Source of the DNA: Enterobacter genomosp. O
GTDB lineage: Bacteria > Pseudomonadota > Gammaproteobacteria > Enterobacterales > Enterobacteriaceae
Assembly (NCBI RefSeq): GCF_001022965.1
Contig: NZ_LECZ01000026.1
Span: 930,001-994,000 of the forward strand
DNA length: 64,000 bases
Direction of reading: 5' to 3'
In this document: in pieces, positions 31,858 through 43,337 of the stretch
How the letters are laid out: each line of letters starts with the position of its first letter
Position numbering within the stretch: position 1 is the first letter of the stretch
Notes under the pieces: generated by a model
Databases searched by the model: none
What the model saw: only the letters and a program-made list of their open reading frames with translations
What the model was told of the DNA's origin: nothing
Made by a program: the position numbers and the translations under genes

Positions 31858-33042
31858 TTAGTGAATTGCATCCTGACGATGATAGCCGCGCCACCATACA
31901 AGCAGGTTGAGCGCGGCGACGATGGCCCCGATCCCGCACACGCCGGACCAGCCGGCATGCTGCCACGCCGAGGCGGAGATGAGCGAGCCCGCTGCGCCGC
32001 CGATAAAGTAGCTGGTCATGTATCCGGCCGTAAGGCGGTTACGCGCCTCTGGCTTCACGCGATAAATCACGGTCTGGTTGGTGATGTGAACGCCCTGCAC
32101 GGTGAGATCGAGCACCAGAATACCGACGATCAGCGCCAGCACCGAGACGTGTCCGTACCAGATCGCCGCCCAGGAGAGCAGGAGTAAAACCAGCCCAGCG
32201 GAGGTGGTCAGGTGGGATTTGCCCTTGTCGGCCAGCCCGCCAGCGGGACGCGCGCCCAGCGCGCCTGCGGCACCGGCCAGGCCGAACAGGCCAATCACCC
32301 CTTCGGAATAATTGAACGGCGGGGCGGCAAGCAGAAACGCCATCGACGTCCACAGAATGCTGAAGTTAGCGAAGGTGAAACAGCCCAGCAGGGCGCGGGT
32401 GCGCAGGAGTTTATCCTGCGTGAACAGGCTGAACACGGAGGCCAGCAGCTGCGGATAGTTCAGGTGGTTCTCCTGCTTCACCTTCGGCAGGCCGCGCCAC
32501 AGCGCCAGGGCCATGATGACCATCAGTACGCTCGCCACCCAGTAAACGGTGCGCCAGCCCCCGAGGCTTGCCAGCAGCCCGGCAACGGTACGCGCCAGCA
32601 AAATCCCCAGCAGCAGGCCGCTCATGATGGTACCCACGACCTTGCCGCGCTTTTCCGGGGAGGCGAGGGTCGCGGCGAGCGGCACCAGGATTTGCGCCAC
32701 CACGGAGAACAGCCCCGTGAGCGCGGTACCGACGATCATCATCGTCAGCGACTGGCTGCTGGCGGTGATTAGCATTCCGCCGGCGGCCAGCAGGGTCATG
32801 GAGACGATCAGCATCCGGCGTTCAAACATATCGCCAAGCGGCACCAGGAACAGCAGCCCGGCGGCATAGCCAAGCTGCGCGGCCGTAACAATGAAGCCTG
32901 CGGAGCTGGCTGAAAGATTGAACGCGCGGGCGATGGTGTCGAGAAGAGGTTGCGCGTAATAGTTGCTGGCGACCGCCAGACCCGTTGCCACGGACATTAA
33001 AAGGATGAGTGCGGGGCTAAGCCCCTGAGTTGTTTTGGTCAT
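31858..33042 (-). CDS. MFS transporter, YgaY-like
   Basis: 394-residue, 12-segment major facilitator protein. Motif A appears as PLGDMFERRMLIV (residues 69-81) and the first helix has ATGLAVASNYYAQPLLDTIA, a signature of the YgaY/YnfM-type group. It lies between mprA and proX, where E. coli K-12 has the ygaY pseudogene; here the frame is complete. Substrate unknown; a drug or sugar/amino-acid exporter is possible. Confidence 0.85.
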   Translation of the reverse strand: MTKTTQGLSPALILLMSVATGLAVASNYYAQPLLDTIARAFNLSASSAGFIVTAAQLGYAAGLLFLVPLGDMFERRMLIVSMTLLAAGGMLITASSQSLTMMIVGTALTGLFSVVAQILVPLAATLASPEKRGKVVGTIMSGLLLGILLARTVAGLLASLGGWRTVYWVASVLMVIMALALWRGLPKVKQENHLNYPQLLASVFSLFTQDKLLRTRALLGCFTFANFSILWTSMAFLLAAPPFNYSEGVIGLFGLAGAAGALGARPAGGLADKGKSHLTTSAGLVLLLLSWAAIWYGHVSVLALIVGILVLDLTVQGVHITNQTVIYRVKPEARNRLTAGYMTSYFIGGAAGSLISASAWQHAGWSGVCGIGAIVAALNLLVWWRGYHRQDAIH

Positions 33043-33162
33043 GGGTTTCAGGAATCATTAGTTGAGTGATTATTTTTCCGGAAACCATCATACCGAATGA
33101 TTGTGAATGTTGGGGGAGTGATGGGTGATGTATTGTGCGGTTTAGGTTGGGTGCGGTTTGAT

Positions 33163-33196
33163 CCCCTCACCCCGACCCTCTCCCAAAGGGAGAGGG
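33163..33196. repeat. Intergenic palindromic repeat, copy 5
   Basis: cccctcaccccgaccctctcccaaagggagaggg, inverted relative to the neighbouring copy 6. Confidence 0.8.
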
Positions 33197-33207
33197 AGGT
33201 CAACGTT

Positions 33208-33240
33208 CCCTCTCCCCCTGGGAGAGGGTTAGGGTGAGGG
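33208..33240. repeat. Intergenic palindromic repeat, copy 6
   Basis: ccctctccccctgggagaggg with tail ttagggtgaggg, eleven bases from copy 5 and facing away from it: a composite pair just downstream of proX. Confidence 0.8.
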
Positions 33241-33248
33241 AAAATGTT

Positions 33249-34244
33249 TTACTTCTGCGCCTCAAGCGCCTCTTTCACCCAGCCGTCAAACTGCTGCTGG
33301 TGGGCTTTGATCCAGCCATCCACGTGACCTTGAATATCGGCCTCAGACGATTTGCCCGCATGCATCATCGCGTTCTGGGCGTTGATGTCAGCCAGCGGCA
33401 GCTTCATCACCGAGAACAGCTTCGCCGCCGCCGGGTTTTTCTCCGCCCAGGCTTTGTTGGCGACGATGTGCATCGTGTTCACCGGGAAGCCGTAGTTCAT
33501 GCCGTTCGGCAGTTTAGTGTCGATATCTTTCTGCTCGCCCGGCAGGGAGGAGAACGGTACCTGCAGCCACACCACGTCTTTACCCGGCTTCAGCACGTCG
33601 CTTACCCAGTACGGGGTCCAGGTGTAATAGATTACCGGTTTGCCCTCTTTGAAGCGGGCAATCGTGTCGGCCATCATCGCTGAATAGTTGCCGTGGCTCA
33701 CGTCGACCGTTTTTGCCAGATCGAACGCTTTGTTCTGGTGGTTAATCACCGCTTCACAGCCCCAGCCCGGCGAGCAGCCCATCATGTCGGCTTTGCCGTC
33801 ACCGTTGGTGTCGAACAGTTTAGCGATCTTCGGATCTTTCAGCTGCGCAATATTGGTGATGTGATACTGGTCGGCGGTTTTCTTGTCGATCAGATACCCC
33901 TGCGCCGCGCCGGTCACGAAGGTGCCTTCCCGGTAGAATTTCTTGTCGCCACCGGCAGCGGCATACATGTCGTCGTGCAGCGGCTGCCAGTTCACCGCGG
34001 TAAAGGTGGCATCACCGGAGGCAATCGAGGTGTAGCCCACGTTGTAATCCACTTCGCTCGGGGTGTTAACCGTGTAGCCGAGCTTCTCCAGCGCGCGGCT
34101 GACCAGCAGGGTCTGGAAGCTCTCTTCCGAAATGGTGCTCTGCACCGGCTGTACGGTAACGCCTTTGCCCGGCAGGTCAGCCGCAAACGTGCTGGTGGAG
34201 ACAAGGGTGGCAAACGCTGTGGCAAAAAGTACGCTCTGTCGCAT
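33249..34244 (-). CDS. proX: Glycine betaine/proline-betaine ABC binding protein ProX
   Basis: 331-residue periplasmic binding protein of the ProU osmoprotectant importer. Cleavable signal peptide (1-21, ending TSTFA). Mature protein shows the betaine-binding tryptophans in [13 protein letters not shown] and [12 protein letters not shown], as in ProX family. Last gene of proVWX, nine bases after proW. Confidence 0.97.
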   Translation of the reverse strand: MRQSVLFATAFATLVSTSTFAADLPGKGVTVQPVQSTISEESFQTLLVSRALEKLGYTVNTPSEVDYNVGYTSIASGDATFTAVNWQPLHDDMYAAAGGDKKFYREGTFVTGAAQGYLIDKKTADQYHITNIAQLKDPKIAKLFDTNGDGKADMMGCSPGWGCEAVINHQNKAFDLAKTVDVSHGNYSAMMADTIARFKEGKPVIYYTWTPYWVSDVLKPGKDVVWLQVPFSSLPGEQKDIDTKLPNGMNYGFPVNTMHIVANKAWAEKNPAAAKLFSVMKLPLADINAQNAMMHAGKSSEADIQGHVDGWIKAHQQQFDGWVKEALEAQK

Positions 34245-34253
34245 CGTTGTTCC

Positions 34254-35318
34254 TTATTTAATGAATGGGCGGGTGAGTAACCCGACGGGGCCGGTGGTAT
34301 ACCAGCGACGGTTGCCGCGACTGCGTGAATCACGACCGACGGCCTGTGTCAGGCGGTCAAGAATAATGGCGAGGATCACGATGCCCACGCCGCCGACGGT
34401 GGCAAGCCCCATGTCGAGACGGCCAATGCCGCGCAGCACCATCTGGCCCAGACCGCCGACGGCGATCATCGAGGCAATGACGACCATCGACAGCGCCAGC
34501 ATCAGCGTCTGGTTAACGCCTGCCATAATGGTCGGCATCGCCAGCGGGAGCTGAACCTTAAACAGCAGCTGGCGAGGGCTGGCACCGAACGAGCGTGACG
34601 CTTCGATCAGATCCGCGGGCACCTGGTTTATCCCCAGAATGGTCAGACGAATAATCGGCGGCAGGGCGAAGATAATGGTCACCACCACCCCCGGCACGTT
34701 GCCGATGCCGAACAGCATCACGATAGGCACCAGATACACGAACGCCGGCGTGGTCTGCATCGCATCCAGCAGCGGACGAATAATCTTCGCCGCCCGCGGG
34801 CTACGCGCCAGCCAGATCCCCATCGGCAGGCCGATCGCCACGCAGAAGAGCAGGGCGGTCAGCACCAGCGCCAGGGTGATCATCGCCTGCGACCAGGCGC
34901 CAATCGCACCGATGGCAATCAGCGAGATCAGCGTGGCGATCCCCATCCCCGCGCTACCGAACTGCCAGGCGATCAGGGAGAACAGGATAATGGCGACCGG
35001 CGCCGGCATGCCCAGCATCAGCTGCTGGAAGCCGTTCAGGATGTAATCCACCGGGACGCGGATCCCCTGGAAGACCGGACGGAAGTGCGTGACCACCCAG
35101 TCGATCCCCTCTGTAACCCAGCTGTCCAGCGGGATCAGCGTCTTGTGGAACGGATCCATAATATTGAAGTGTTCTGGCGCAGGCGCGGGTGCGCTGTTCA
35201 GCCAGTCTGCCGCACCGCCGCCGTCGGCAGGGGCCGGCGTGGAACCCCACGCATCGGCAGATTGCGCAGCGCTGTCCGCTGCTTCAGGTGTACCCCACGG
35301 GTTAGATTGATCGGTCAT
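34254..35318 (-). CDS. proW: Glycine betaine ABC permease ProW
   Basis: 354-residue inner-membrane subunit. A long periplasmic/soluble N-terminal extension rich in Ala/Pro (1-60) is typical of enteric ProW. The EAA loop is at [24 protein letters not shown]. The start overlaps the proV stop region by 17 bases. Confidence 0.97.
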   Translation of the reverse strand: MTDQSNPWGTPEAADSAAQSADAWGSTPAPADGGGAADWLNSAPAPAPEHFNIMDPFHKTLIPLDSWVTEGIDWVVTHFRPVFQGIRVPVDYILNGFQQLMLGMPAPVAIILFSLIAWQFGSAGMGIATLISLIAIGAIGAWSQAMITLALVLTALLFCVAIGLPMGIWLARSPRAAKIIRPLLDAMQTTPAFVYLVPIVMLFGIGNVPGVVVTIIFALPPIIRLTILGINQVPADLIEASRSFGASPRQLLFKVQLPLAMPTIMAGVNQTLMLALSMVVIASMIAVGGLGQMVLRGIGRLDMGLATVGGVGIVILAIILDRLTQAVGRDSRSRGNRRWYTTGPVGLLTRPFIK

Positions 35319-36513
35319 TGTTTGCCCCCTCGCGATCTAAAGCCTGCAGCAACATCCGTTTTGAGATGATGCCGACGTACTGTTGTTCCTCGCCTACGAC
35401 CGGCACGGCGCACGGCGCCTGGCCCACGTGTGAGAGCAACTCGCTGAGCGGCGTTTCGGCGTCCACGGCAAGCGGAGCGTCGATTAACGCCGCATCGATT
35501 CCCTGGTTCTCAGTGAGAGCCGTTTTCAGGGAGTCGATGGAGACAACGCCAACAAATTTATTGCCGCGTTCAACCAGATAGCCGTATTCACGGTCTTCGT
35601 CCTGCAGCAGCTTCAGCGCGGAGCGCGGGCCGAAACCTGGCGTTTTTCGAATAATGCCGTTTGGCGCTCGACGGGCAATATCCTTGGCGCTAAAGACCTG
35701 GCTAATATCCACGCCGCGGAAGAAGGTGCGCACATAATCATTGGCCGGATTATTGAGAATTTCATCCGGCGTGCCGACCTGCACCACTTCGCCATTTTGC
35801 ATAATGGCAATACGGTCGCCAATACGCATGGCTTCATCCAGATCGTGGGAAATAAATACAATGGTTCGCTGATGTTTCGCCTGTAATTTTACCAGCTCAT
35901 CCTGCATCTCGGTGCGAATTAATGGATCGAGAGCCGAGAAGGCTTCATCCATTAATAATATGTCCGGATTAATGGCTAATGCGCGGGCTAATCCTACGCG
36001 CTGGCGCATGCCGCCGGAAAGTTCATCCGGGTACGCATGCGCATAATTCTCCAGCCCAACCTGACGCAGCGCATCAAGGGCTTTTTCCTGACGTTCCTGA
36101 GCGGGCGTACCGGCTAATTCCATGCCAAAAGCGGTATTATCCAGCACCGTCATGTGCGGCATTAGCGCGAATGACTGGAACACCATCGCAATCTTCTTTC
36201 TGCGCACCTCGCGAAGCTCAGCGTCGGATATTCTGGCGATATCCACGCCGTCAATCAGCACCTGCCCGCGGGTGGGTTCAATCAGGCGATTGAGAAGGCG
36301 AACCATAGTGGATTTACCCGAGCCGGATAATCCCATGATGACAAAAATCTCGCCTTCTTCAATGGCCAGACTGGCGTCTTTAACGCCAAGCGATAGCCCG
36401 GTTTTTTCCAGAATTTGCTCTTTCGTAAGGCCTTTCTCAATATATTTGAATGCGCGCTGCGGATGCTCGCCAAATACTTTATAAAGATTTTTCACTTCTA
36501 ATTTAATTGCCAT
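35302..36513 (-). CDS. proV: Glycine betaine ABC ATPase ProV
   Basis: 403-residue ATPase with Walker [10 protein letters not shown], signature [15 protein letters not shown], Walker [16 protein letters not shown], and two C-terminal CBS domains (about 285-400) that sense ionic strength in the family. First gene of the osmotically induced proVWX operon. Confidence 0.98.
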   Translation of the reverse strand: MAIKLEVKNLYKVFGEHPQRAFKYIEKGLTKEQILEKTGLSLGVKDASLAIEEGEIFVIMGLSGSGKSTMVRLLNRLIEPTRGQVLIDGVDIARISDAELREVRRKKIAMVFQSFALMPHMTVLDNTAFGMELAGTPAQERQEKALDALRQVGLENYAHAYPDELSGGMRQRVGLARALAINPDILLMDEAFSALDPLIRTEMQDELVKLQAKHQRTIVFISHDLDEAMRIGDRIAIMQNGEVVQVGTPDEILNNPANDYVRTFFRGVDISQVFSAKDIARRAPNGIIRKTPGFGPRSALKLLQDEDREYGYLVERGNKFVGVVSIDSLKTALTENQGIDAALIDAPLAVDAETPLSELLSHVGQAPCAVPVVGEEQQYVGIISKRMLLQALDREGANNDRSI

Positions 36514-36843
36514 GCAATAGAGAGTGTCCTGTTATTTGTTTATGTCGATATGATTACCATGGTAAATTGTTAACGGGCATAACCCTAACATACTCAGAAT
36601 CTGAGACAACCCTGTGTTTGCTTATGGTATGAATTTTCAGGTAAGCGAAACGGCTGAATTTCCCATGATTAAAGGGCTGAGCGTGGTTTGAATTTTTCTC
36701 AATTTTTTGCTGCTGCATCGGGGAATTTCGCCTGAATCGGATGATTCAGGCGAATATGACGCGGAAATGACAGTGTAGTCGCTTTGTAAATATTAGAGAG
36801 AAAATTGTTGGGTTTATATTAAATTAACGAACGTTAGCGTTCA
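36514..36843 (-). other. 330-bp gap: proU promoter region and end of nrdHIEF
   Basis: AT-rich; a TTACCATGGTAA palindrome lies about 40 bases upstream of proV. The proU promoter and its H-NS-responsive curved DNA should be here, but I could not fix a -10/-35 pair. A perfect 12-bp dyad TTCGCCTGAATC/GATTCAGGCGAA (36727-36754) may end transcripts from either side. Confidence 0.55.
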
Positions 36844-37812
<969 letters not shown>

Positions 37813-39957
37813 TTACAGCGCGCAGGACACGCAGCCTTCAATTTCGGTGCCTTCCAGCGCGAGCTGGCGCAGGCGAATGTAGTAGAGCGTTTTAATGCCT
37901 TTCTTCCAGGCGTAGATCTGCGCCCTGTTGATATCCCGCGTGGTGGCGGTGTCCGGGAAGAACAGCGTCAGCGACAGCCCCTGATCCACATGTTTCGTCG
38001 CCTCGGCGTAGGTATCGATGATTTTTTCCGGGCCAATCTCATACGCGTCCTGATACAGCGCCAGGTTCTCGTTGGTCATAAACGGCGCAGGGTAGTAAAC
38101 GCGTCCGGTTTTGCCTTCCTTACGAATTTCAATTTTTGACACTATCGGGTGAATGCTCGACGTGGCGTGGTTGATGTAGGAAATCGATCCGGTCGGCGGC
38201 ACGGCCTGCAGGTTCTGGTTATAGATGCCGTAGCGCATCACGTCATCACGCAGCTGCTGCCACATCTCGCGCGTGGGCAGAACGATCCCGGCGCGGGCAA
38301 ACAGCTCACGCACTCGCGCCGTTTTCGGCTGCCAGTCGCCTTCAAGATATTGGCTGAAATACTCTCCGCTGGCGTAGCGGGAGTGCTCAAAGCCCGCGAA
38401 ACGCTGGTTGCGCTCGCGCGCCAGCATCATCGAGGTGTGCAGCGCGTGCCAGGTTATGGTGTAAAAATAGAGGTTGGTGAAATCCAGCCCTTCCGGGCTG
38501 CCGTAAGCAATGCCTTCCCGCGCCAGATAGCCGTGCAGGTTCATCTGCCCAAGGCCGATGGCGTGCGACGCGGCGTTACCCGCCTCAATGGACGGCACGC
38601 TGCGGATGTGGCTCATGTCCGACACCGCCGTCAGGCCGCGAATGGCCGTCTCTACCGTGCGGCCAAAGTCGGGGGAATCCATGGTATGGGCGATATTCAG
38701 CGACCCGAGGTTGCAGGAGATATCTTTGCCGATATCCGCGTAGTCCAGATTCTCGTCGTAGGTAGACGCGCTGTTGACCTGCAAAATCTCCGAGCACAGG
38801 TTGCTCATGTTGATGCGCCCGGCAATCGGGTTGGCGCGGTTCACCGTGTCCTCGTACATGATGTACGGATAGCCGGACTCAAACTGAATTTCGGCAAGCG
38901 TCTGGAAGAAATCGCGGGCGTTGATGGTCTTTTTGCGAATGCGATCGTCGGCCACCAGTTCGTCGTAGAGCTCGCTGATGGCCACGTCGCCAAAGGCTTT
39001 GCCGTAAATTCGCTCGATGTCATACGGCGAGAAGAGCGCCATCTCGGCATTCTCTTTGGCAAGCTTAAAGGTGATGTCCGGGATCACTACGCCGAGCGAC
39101 AGGGTTTTGATACGGATTTTTTCGTCGGCATTTTCGCGTTTGGTATCCAGAAACCGCAGAATGTCCGGATGGTGCGCATGCAGGTAAACCGCGCCCGCGC
39201 CCTGACGCGCGCCGAGCTGGTTGGCATAGGAGAACGCATCTTCCAGCATCTTCATCACCGGGATCACGCCGGAGGACTGGTTTTCGATGCGCTTGATCGG
39301 CGCGCCCGCTTCACGCAAGTTAGAGAGCAAGAACGCCACGCCGCCGCCGCGTTTCGAAAGCTGCAGCGCAGAATTCACCGCGCGGCCAATCGACTCCATA
39401 TTGTCTTCAATGCGCAGCAGGAAGCAGGAGACCAGCTCGCCGCGCTGGGCCTTGCCACAGTTGAGGAAGGTAGGCGTGGCGGGCTGGAAGCGCCCGGAGA
39501 GGATCTCATCGGTGAGCTGTTCCGCCAGCGCTTTATCGCCCTGGGCCAGCGTCAGCGCCACCATCACTGTACGATCCTCAAAGCTTTCTAAGTAGCTTTT
39601 GCCGTCGAACGTCTTCAGTGTGTAGCTGGTGTAGTACTTCCACGCGCCGAGGAAGGTCTGGAAACGAAAACCGCTGGCGTGGGCGCGTTCAAACAGTCTT
39701 ACTACGAAGGGGCGATCGTAGCGGGCCAGAACGCGCTCCTCGTAGTAGCCCTCGTTAACCAGATAGTCGAGACGCTCATTCTGGCTCGCGAAGGTTACGC
39801 TGTTGGGCCGCACGTGGGCGGCGAAAAAGGCGTCCACCGCCTCGCTGTCTTTATCAAACTGAATGCGCCCCTGACTGTCGTAGAGGTTAAGCATCGCGTT
39901 TAACGCGTGGTAATCCGGCGTCGCCTGAATTACCCGTTCTGCGGTTGTCGTTGCCAA
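37813..39957 (-). CDS. nrdE: Class Ib ribonucleotide reductase large subunit NrdE
   Basis: 714-residue catalytic subunit that reduces NDPs. Conserved active-site cysteines in [11 protein letters not shown] and [10 protein letters not shown] with the glutamate two residues later; the C-terminal redox pair EGCVSCAL accepts electrons from NrdH. The gene start overlaps nrdI by 28 bases. No ATP-cone domain, as usual for class Ib. Confidence 0.97.
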   Translation of the reverse strand: MATTTAERVIQATPDYHALNAMLNLYDSQGRIQFDKDSEAVDAFFAAHVRPNSVTFASQNERLDYLVNEGYYEERVLARYDRPFVVRLFERAHASGFRFQTFLGAWKYYTSYTLKTFDGKSYLESFEDRTVMVALTLAQGDKALAEQLTDEILSGRFQPATPTFLNCGKAQRGELVSCFLLRIEDNMESIGRAVNSALQLSKRGGGVAFLLSNLREAGAPIKRIENQSSGVIPVMKMLEDAFSYANQLGARQGAGAVYLHAHHPDILRFLDTKRENADEKIRIKTLSLGVVIPDITFKLAKENAEMALFSPYDIERIYGKAFGDVAISELYDELVADDRIRKKTINARDFFQTLAEIQFESGYPYIMYEDTVNRANPIAGRINMSNLCSEILQVNSASTYDENLDYADIGKDISCNLGSLNIAHTMDSPDFGRTVETAIRGLTAVSDMSHIRSVPSIEAGNAASHAIGLGQMNLHGYLAREGIAYGSPEGLDFTNLYFYTITWHALHTSMMLARERNQRFAGFEHSRYASGEYFSQYLEGDWQPKTARVRELFARAGIVLPTREMWQQLRDDVMRYGIYNQNLQAVPPTGSISYINHATSSIHPIVSKIEIRKEGKTGRVYYPAPFMTNENLALYQDAYEIGPEKIIDTYAEATKHVDQGLSLTLFFPDTATTRDINRAQIYAWKKGIKTLYYIRLRQLALEGTEIEGCVSCAL

Positions 39958-40340
39958 AATTCGTTCACTCCTTTACGCACGTTTTCGACGTCCTGCTGCG
40001 TCCCCATCAGCTCAAAGCGATAGAGATACGGCACGCCGCATTTTTGAGAGATGACATCTCCGGCCCGGCCAAAGGCGTCGCCGAAATTGCGATTCCCCGC
40101 CGCGATCACGCCGCGAATCAGCTCGCGGTTATGGGGATCGTTCAGAAAGCGGATCACCTGGCGGGGTACAGCGCCCGCCGTACCGCCACCGCCATAGCTG
40201 GGCACCACCAGAATGTACGGCTCCTCTACCTGGATGCGCTCCCGCTCGTTCAGCGGAATGCGCACCGCAGGCAGCCCGACGCGCTCAATAAAGCGGAGCG
40301 TGTTTTCGGAGCTGCTGGAGAAGTAGACCAGCGCACTCAT
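39930..40340 (-). CDS. nrdI: Flavodoxin-like NrdI
   Basis: 136-residue flavoprotein that supplies the oxidant for the Mn2 cofactor of NrdF. FMN loop [18 protein letters not shown] (residues 6-23) and the segment [19 protein letters not shown] are conserved. Overlaps nrdH by four bases. Confidence 0.97.
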   Translation of the reverse strand: MSALVYFSSSSENTLRFIERVGLPAVRIPLNERERIQVEEPYILVVPSYGGGGTAGAVPRQVIRFLNDPHNRELIRGVIAAGNRNFGDAFGRAGDVISQKCGVPYLYRFELMGTQQDVENVRKGVNEFWQRQPQNG

Positions 40341-40576
40341 GCACGCGTGGCCTGAGCGCTCAGGCGGTTGATCATGTCCGGGCGAAAGCCAGACCAGCTG
40401 GTCTCCCCGGCGACAACGACCGGAAGCTGACGGAACCCCTGCGCGCGCAGGGTGTCGGCGGCCTCGGGCTGCAGGTCGATATTCACCATCTCAAAAGCCA
40501 CGCCGCGGCTTTCCATCGCGCGTTTTGTGGCGTGGCACTGAACACAATCGTTACGAGTGTAAATAATAATGCTCAT
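40337..40576 (-). CDS. nrdH: Glutaredoxin-like NrdH
   Basis: 79-residue thioredoxin-fold electron donor to NrdE with active-site CVQC (11-14) in [14 protein letters not shown] and the [11 protein letters not shown]-terminal signature. ATG at 40574-40576 gives the usual start MSIIIYTRN; the ORF extends five codons further without a ribosome site. Confidence 0.96.
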   Translation of the reverse strand: MSIIIYTRNDCVQCHATKRAMESRGVAFEMVNIDLQPEAADTLRAQGFRQLPVVVAGETSWSGFRPDMINRLSAQATRA

Positions 40577-40650
40577 GATTCGTATTTCCATTTAAAATGA
40601 GAGAGCGGCGCGAATCATCGCGTCAGGTTGTGTGTATCTTGCTAAAGGGA

Positions 40651-40697
40651 ATACTAGATGTAGTTGTCTTAAGTTTCAACCATACAAGATATGGGAA
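40651..40697 (-). promoter_or_regulatory. Two NrdR boxes upstream of nrdHIEF
   Basis: atactagatgtagttg (40651-40666) and atacaagatatgggaa (40682-40697), 31 bases apart start to start. Both fit the NrdR core C-w-A-n-A-T-n-T-w-G, and the spacing is the usual three helical turns. Confidence 0.8.
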
Positions 40698-40775
40698 GTT
40701 CAGATTGATGTCGTCCCAATGATGAGCACAGCGGGGCAGGGCAGGCTATACGGGTTTTTCAGGCTATCAGGCAAA

Positions 40776-40807
40776 GAAAAGCCCCGGCAGCCACTGGCTG
40801 TCGGGGC
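40776..40807 (-). terminator. Terminator of ygaM
   Basis: Minus-strand stem GCCCCGACAGCC/GGCTGCCGGGGC followed by TTTTC, 20 bases past the ygaM stop. Confidence 0.85.
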
Positions 40808-40828
40808 AGAGAAACGCGTGAGGCTGCG

Positions 40829-41155
40829 TTATTTACGCAGGCTGAGCAGAGCGCCCACGAAGATACCGACCGCTGCGACCGTGCCCAGCGTACAGAGCGG
40901 TTTTTCGCGCACGAAGGTTGTGGCGCAGCTGACCGCATCGCAGGCCGCCTGCGTCGTCCGCGTACGGCCGTTAAGACGCGCGCGGGTTTCACGGAGCAGA
41001 GACTGAGCCTTACGCTTTGCGGCATCCGCTTCGTCCTTCGCGTCACTTCCCCAGGACTTCAGCACCTCTTCCAGCGTGTCCGCTAATTGGCTGACATCAT
41101 TACGAATATCCTGAGCGTCGTCATTAATATCGTTTCGGTTCGGTCTGTTAAACAT
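40829..41155 (-). CDS. ygaM: DUF883 family membrane-anchored protein YgaM
   Basis: 108-residue ElaB/YgaM/YqjD-type protein. A charged coiled-coil (1-70; AKDEADAAKRKAQSLL) is followed by one C-terminal membrane helix (TLGTVAAVGIFVGALLSL). Relatives tether ribosomes to the inner membrane in stationary phase; the same role is inferred here. Confidence 0.92.
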   Translation of the reverse strand: MFNRPNRNDINDDAQDIRNDVSQLADTLEEVLKSWGSDAKDEADAAKRKAQSLLRETRARLNGRTRTTQAACDAVSCATTFVREKPLCTLGTVAAVGIFVGALLSLRK

Positions 41156-41315
41156 ACGATCCTCCGTAAATTTGTGTTCCCGTTCAGTTTAGTTCAGAAA
41201 TTTAATATCTGAAGCGCATCACGCGTTATCCGGCAGTTTATGGACTATTCTGAAAGCCCTGCTAATGCTGAATACTGTAAGGTTGCCGGGCAGGAAAAGA
41301 TAACGAGGAAAAGAT

Positions 41316-41660
41316 ATGTATTTACGACCTGATGAGGTGGCGCGCGTTCTTGAAAAAGAGGGATTCACCATGGATGAGGTGACATCAAAAGCGTATGGAT
41401 ATCGCCGCGGCGAGAATTATGTTTACGTTAATCGTGAAGCCAGAATGGGACGTACCGCTCTCATTATTCACCCGACGCTGAAAGACAGAAGTCTGTCATT
41501 CGCTGAGCCTGCCTCGGATATTAAAACCTGCGATCATTATCAGCAATTTCCGCTCTATTTAGGCGGAGAGACGCATGAGCATTATGGTATTCCGCATGGC
41601 TTCAGCTCGCGCATGGCGCTGGAGCGGTTTTTGAAGGGACTGTTTGGCGACGTACAGTAA
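41316..41660 (+). CDS. ygaC: DUF2002 family protein YgaC
   Basis: 114-residue cytoplasmic protein of unknown function, starting [17 protein letters not shown]. Recognised from its place between ygaM and alaE and its family signature [24 protein letters not shown]. Upstream AACGAGGAAAAG is a good ribosome site. Confidence 0.9.
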   Translation: MYLRPDEVARVLEKEGFTMDEVTSKAYGYRRGENYVYVNREARMGRTALIIHPTLKDRSLSFAEPASDIKTCDHYQQFPLYLGGETHEHYGIPHGFSSRMALERFLKGLFGDVQ

Positions 41661-41692
41661 ATTTGCGACTGGCGTTCGCCAGTCGCTTCACA

Positions 41693-42142
41693 TCACGCTT
41701 TTGCCTGGCTGTACTGGCTGACCTTAAACAGGCGGCGACAGTAGTCGAGGAAATAGCCGTAAACCGCACCCATCAGCATTGAAATCACAATATTTGAACT
41801 GACCGCCGCCGCAATCTGGTGCCAGTCCGCGCCCACCGCCAGCAGAATGGCCACGTAAACCGGAGACTGGAACGTCACATACGCCAGCACGTCCGCCAGG
41901 TTTTTCACCCAGCCGGCGGGGCTGATACGCCGCGCGAAGCGCATGACCGCATCGCGGTATAATCCATAAGGCCAGGCAATAATAATATTGACCGGAATCG
42001 CCACCAGACGAGATGAAAGTGACTGCTCGAAGGTCATTCCGGAGAGGAATATTTCAATCAGCATGTTCACGACGGAACAGTAGACAACCATCGCGAAAGT
42101 ATCCGCTACCGCATGGCGCAGGCGAGATTGCGGTGAGAACAT
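41693..42142 (-). CDS. alaE: L-alanine exporter AlaE
   Basis: 149-residue, four-helix inner-membrane exporter of L-alanine. Start [21 protein letters not shown] and the segment [21 protein letters not shown] match the family. The ATG at 42142 has AAGGAG seven bases upstream; the longer frame to 42166 does not. Confidence 0.96.
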   Translation of the reverse strand: MFSPQSRLRHAVADTFAMVVYCSVVNMLIEIFLSGMTFEQSLSSRLVAIPVNIIIAWPYGLYRDAVMRFARRISPAGWVKNLADVLAYVTFQSPVYVAILLAVGADWHQIAAAVSSNIVISMLMGAVYGYFLDYCRRLFKVSQYSQAKA

Positions 42143-42635
42143 GTCTGAACTCCTTGAGAAGAACACAAAAGAAACGATTTTCCCGAAGCGGTTAGTGCTT
42201 TAGGTTGGTTTGTTTGATGTGTATAGCGTATATCTCTATGTTTGAACTAACAACTAGTGATTAATTTTTATTTAATCGCGTTTTGTCGACAAAATTCTCT
42301 AAATTTGGTTGTTTTTTGTTCGGTTCGTTATAATCTGTCTCGAACAATGATTTTCATATAAAAATCAATCGATTGATGTTTGTGGTGCTGCGGTGGGACT
42401 CGGTTCACTTGCGGGTAGCGCAGGATGCTGAAATTTGGATTAAAGTTAACCCTTTATATTGTTGTGAGTATTGAATTCGGGCGTATGCCGCAGGCGTTAT
42501 AAGATAATATTACCGGCGATATTTAAACTTATTAACAGTAAGGGCGTACAGCATCGCGGGTAGATATTTAAACAGAAATGAATTATTCTGTCGGCGATTT
42601 ATCTATTTACCCTAAAGAAAAGGTTTTCAAATAAT
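42143..42635 (+). other. 493-bp AT-rich gap: alaE/stpA divergent regulatory region
   Basis: No coding frame supported. A promoter-like TTGGTT (42305-42310), 18-bp spacer, TATAAT (42329-42334) points towards stpA about 300 bases away. The high A+T content is typical of DNA bound by H-NS and StpA, consistent with the cross-regulation known in E. coli. Confidence 0.5.
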
Positions 42636-43040
42636 ATGTCTTTGACGTTACAGAATCTTAATAATATCCGAACTCTGCGGGCCATGGCGCGCGAATTATC
42701 CCTGGACGTTCTTGAGGAAATGCTGGAAAAGGTCAGGGTCGTTGCCGAAGAGAAACGTAGTGAACTGGCGGAATTAGAGCAGCAGCGCGCTGAGCAGCAG
42801 GAGAAAATTAACGCCCTGCTGGAGCTGATGAAAGCCGACGGTATTTCACCGAATGACCTGCTGGGCACTGAGCTGGCGCAGGCGGGCAAGCCAGCGAAAA
42901 AACGCAAGCCGCGTGAAGCTAAATATCGCTTTATTGACCAGAACGGTGAAGAGAAAACGTGGACCGGCCAGGGCCGCACGCCGAAGCCTATTGCCAGCGC
43001 GCTGGCAAACGGTAAATCACTGGATGATTTTCTGATCTAA
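42636..43040 (+). CDS. stpA: DNA-binding nucleoid protein StpA (H-NS paralogue)
   Basis: 134-residue H-NS-family protein. Oligomerisation coiled coil (1-80) and C-terminal DNA-binding domain with the AT-hook-like TWTGQGRTPKPI. The start MSLTLQNLNNIRTLRAMAREL and location next to alaE fit StpA rather than H-NS. Followed by a perfect 22-bp palindrome. Confidence 0.95.
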   Translation: MSLTLQNLNNIRTLRAMARELSLDVLEEMLEKVRVVAEEKRSELAELEQQRAEQQEKINALLELMKADGISPNDLLGTELAQAGKPAKKRKPREAKYRFIDQNGEEKTWTGQGRTPKPIASALANGKSLDDFLI

Positions 43041-43048
43041 TGCGTGAA

Positions 43049-43070
43049 CCGGGCGGAATATTCCGCCCGG
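43049..43070. terminator. Perfect 22-bp palindrome between stpA and the YodC-like gene
   Basis: CCGGGCGGAA-TA-TTCCGCCCGG, shared by two convergent genes; lacks a strong T run so it may be only a 3' stabiliser. Confidence 0.65.
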
Positions 43071-43078
43071 CTGTCTGT

Positions 43079-43258
43079 TCAGCAGACGCCAAAATCACCG
43101 TCTTCGGTATACGGCGCCAGATCGGCAGCTTTCAGAGTATATTTCTCGCCTTGCTCATTGCTGGCCTGTACCGCCACAATGCTGTCACCATTCACTTCGA
43201 GCACCTTCAGCTTTGGGCCGCCTTTGCGCGGTTGTACATAATCACCGACAGAAAACAT
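43079..43258 (-). CDS. Small YodC-like (DUF2158) protein, 59 aa
   Basis: 59-residue protein, MFSVGDYVQPRKGGPKLKVL at the start and TEDGDFGVC at the end. The VQPRKGGPKLKVL segment is the DUF2158 (YodC) signature VxxKSGGPxMxV. Very strong ribosome site, GAGGAGGTAAT before the ATG. It faces stpA. DUF2158 proteins are uncharacterised small SH3-like folds. Confidence 0.8.
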   Translation of the reverse strand: MFSVGDYVQPRKGGPKLKVLEVNGDSIVAVQASNEQGEKYTLKAADLAPYTEDGDFGVC

Positions 43259-43337
43259 ATTACCTCCTCATCGTTTTAGCGATCTTCACCTTAGCCCACG
43301 TACGACGGTGGGTACAGCGTAATTCATCGTTTACTGC

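Noticed and set aside
36727..36754. Perfect 12-bp dyad as a regulator operator for proU
   Set aside because: It lies nearer the nrdF end and resembles a transcript-end hairpin; no known proU regulator uses such a site.
38149..39591. 480-codon open frame antisense to nrdE
   Set aside because: Shadow of nrdE; rich in His/Arg/Val as expected from reverse-complement of GC-rich codons.
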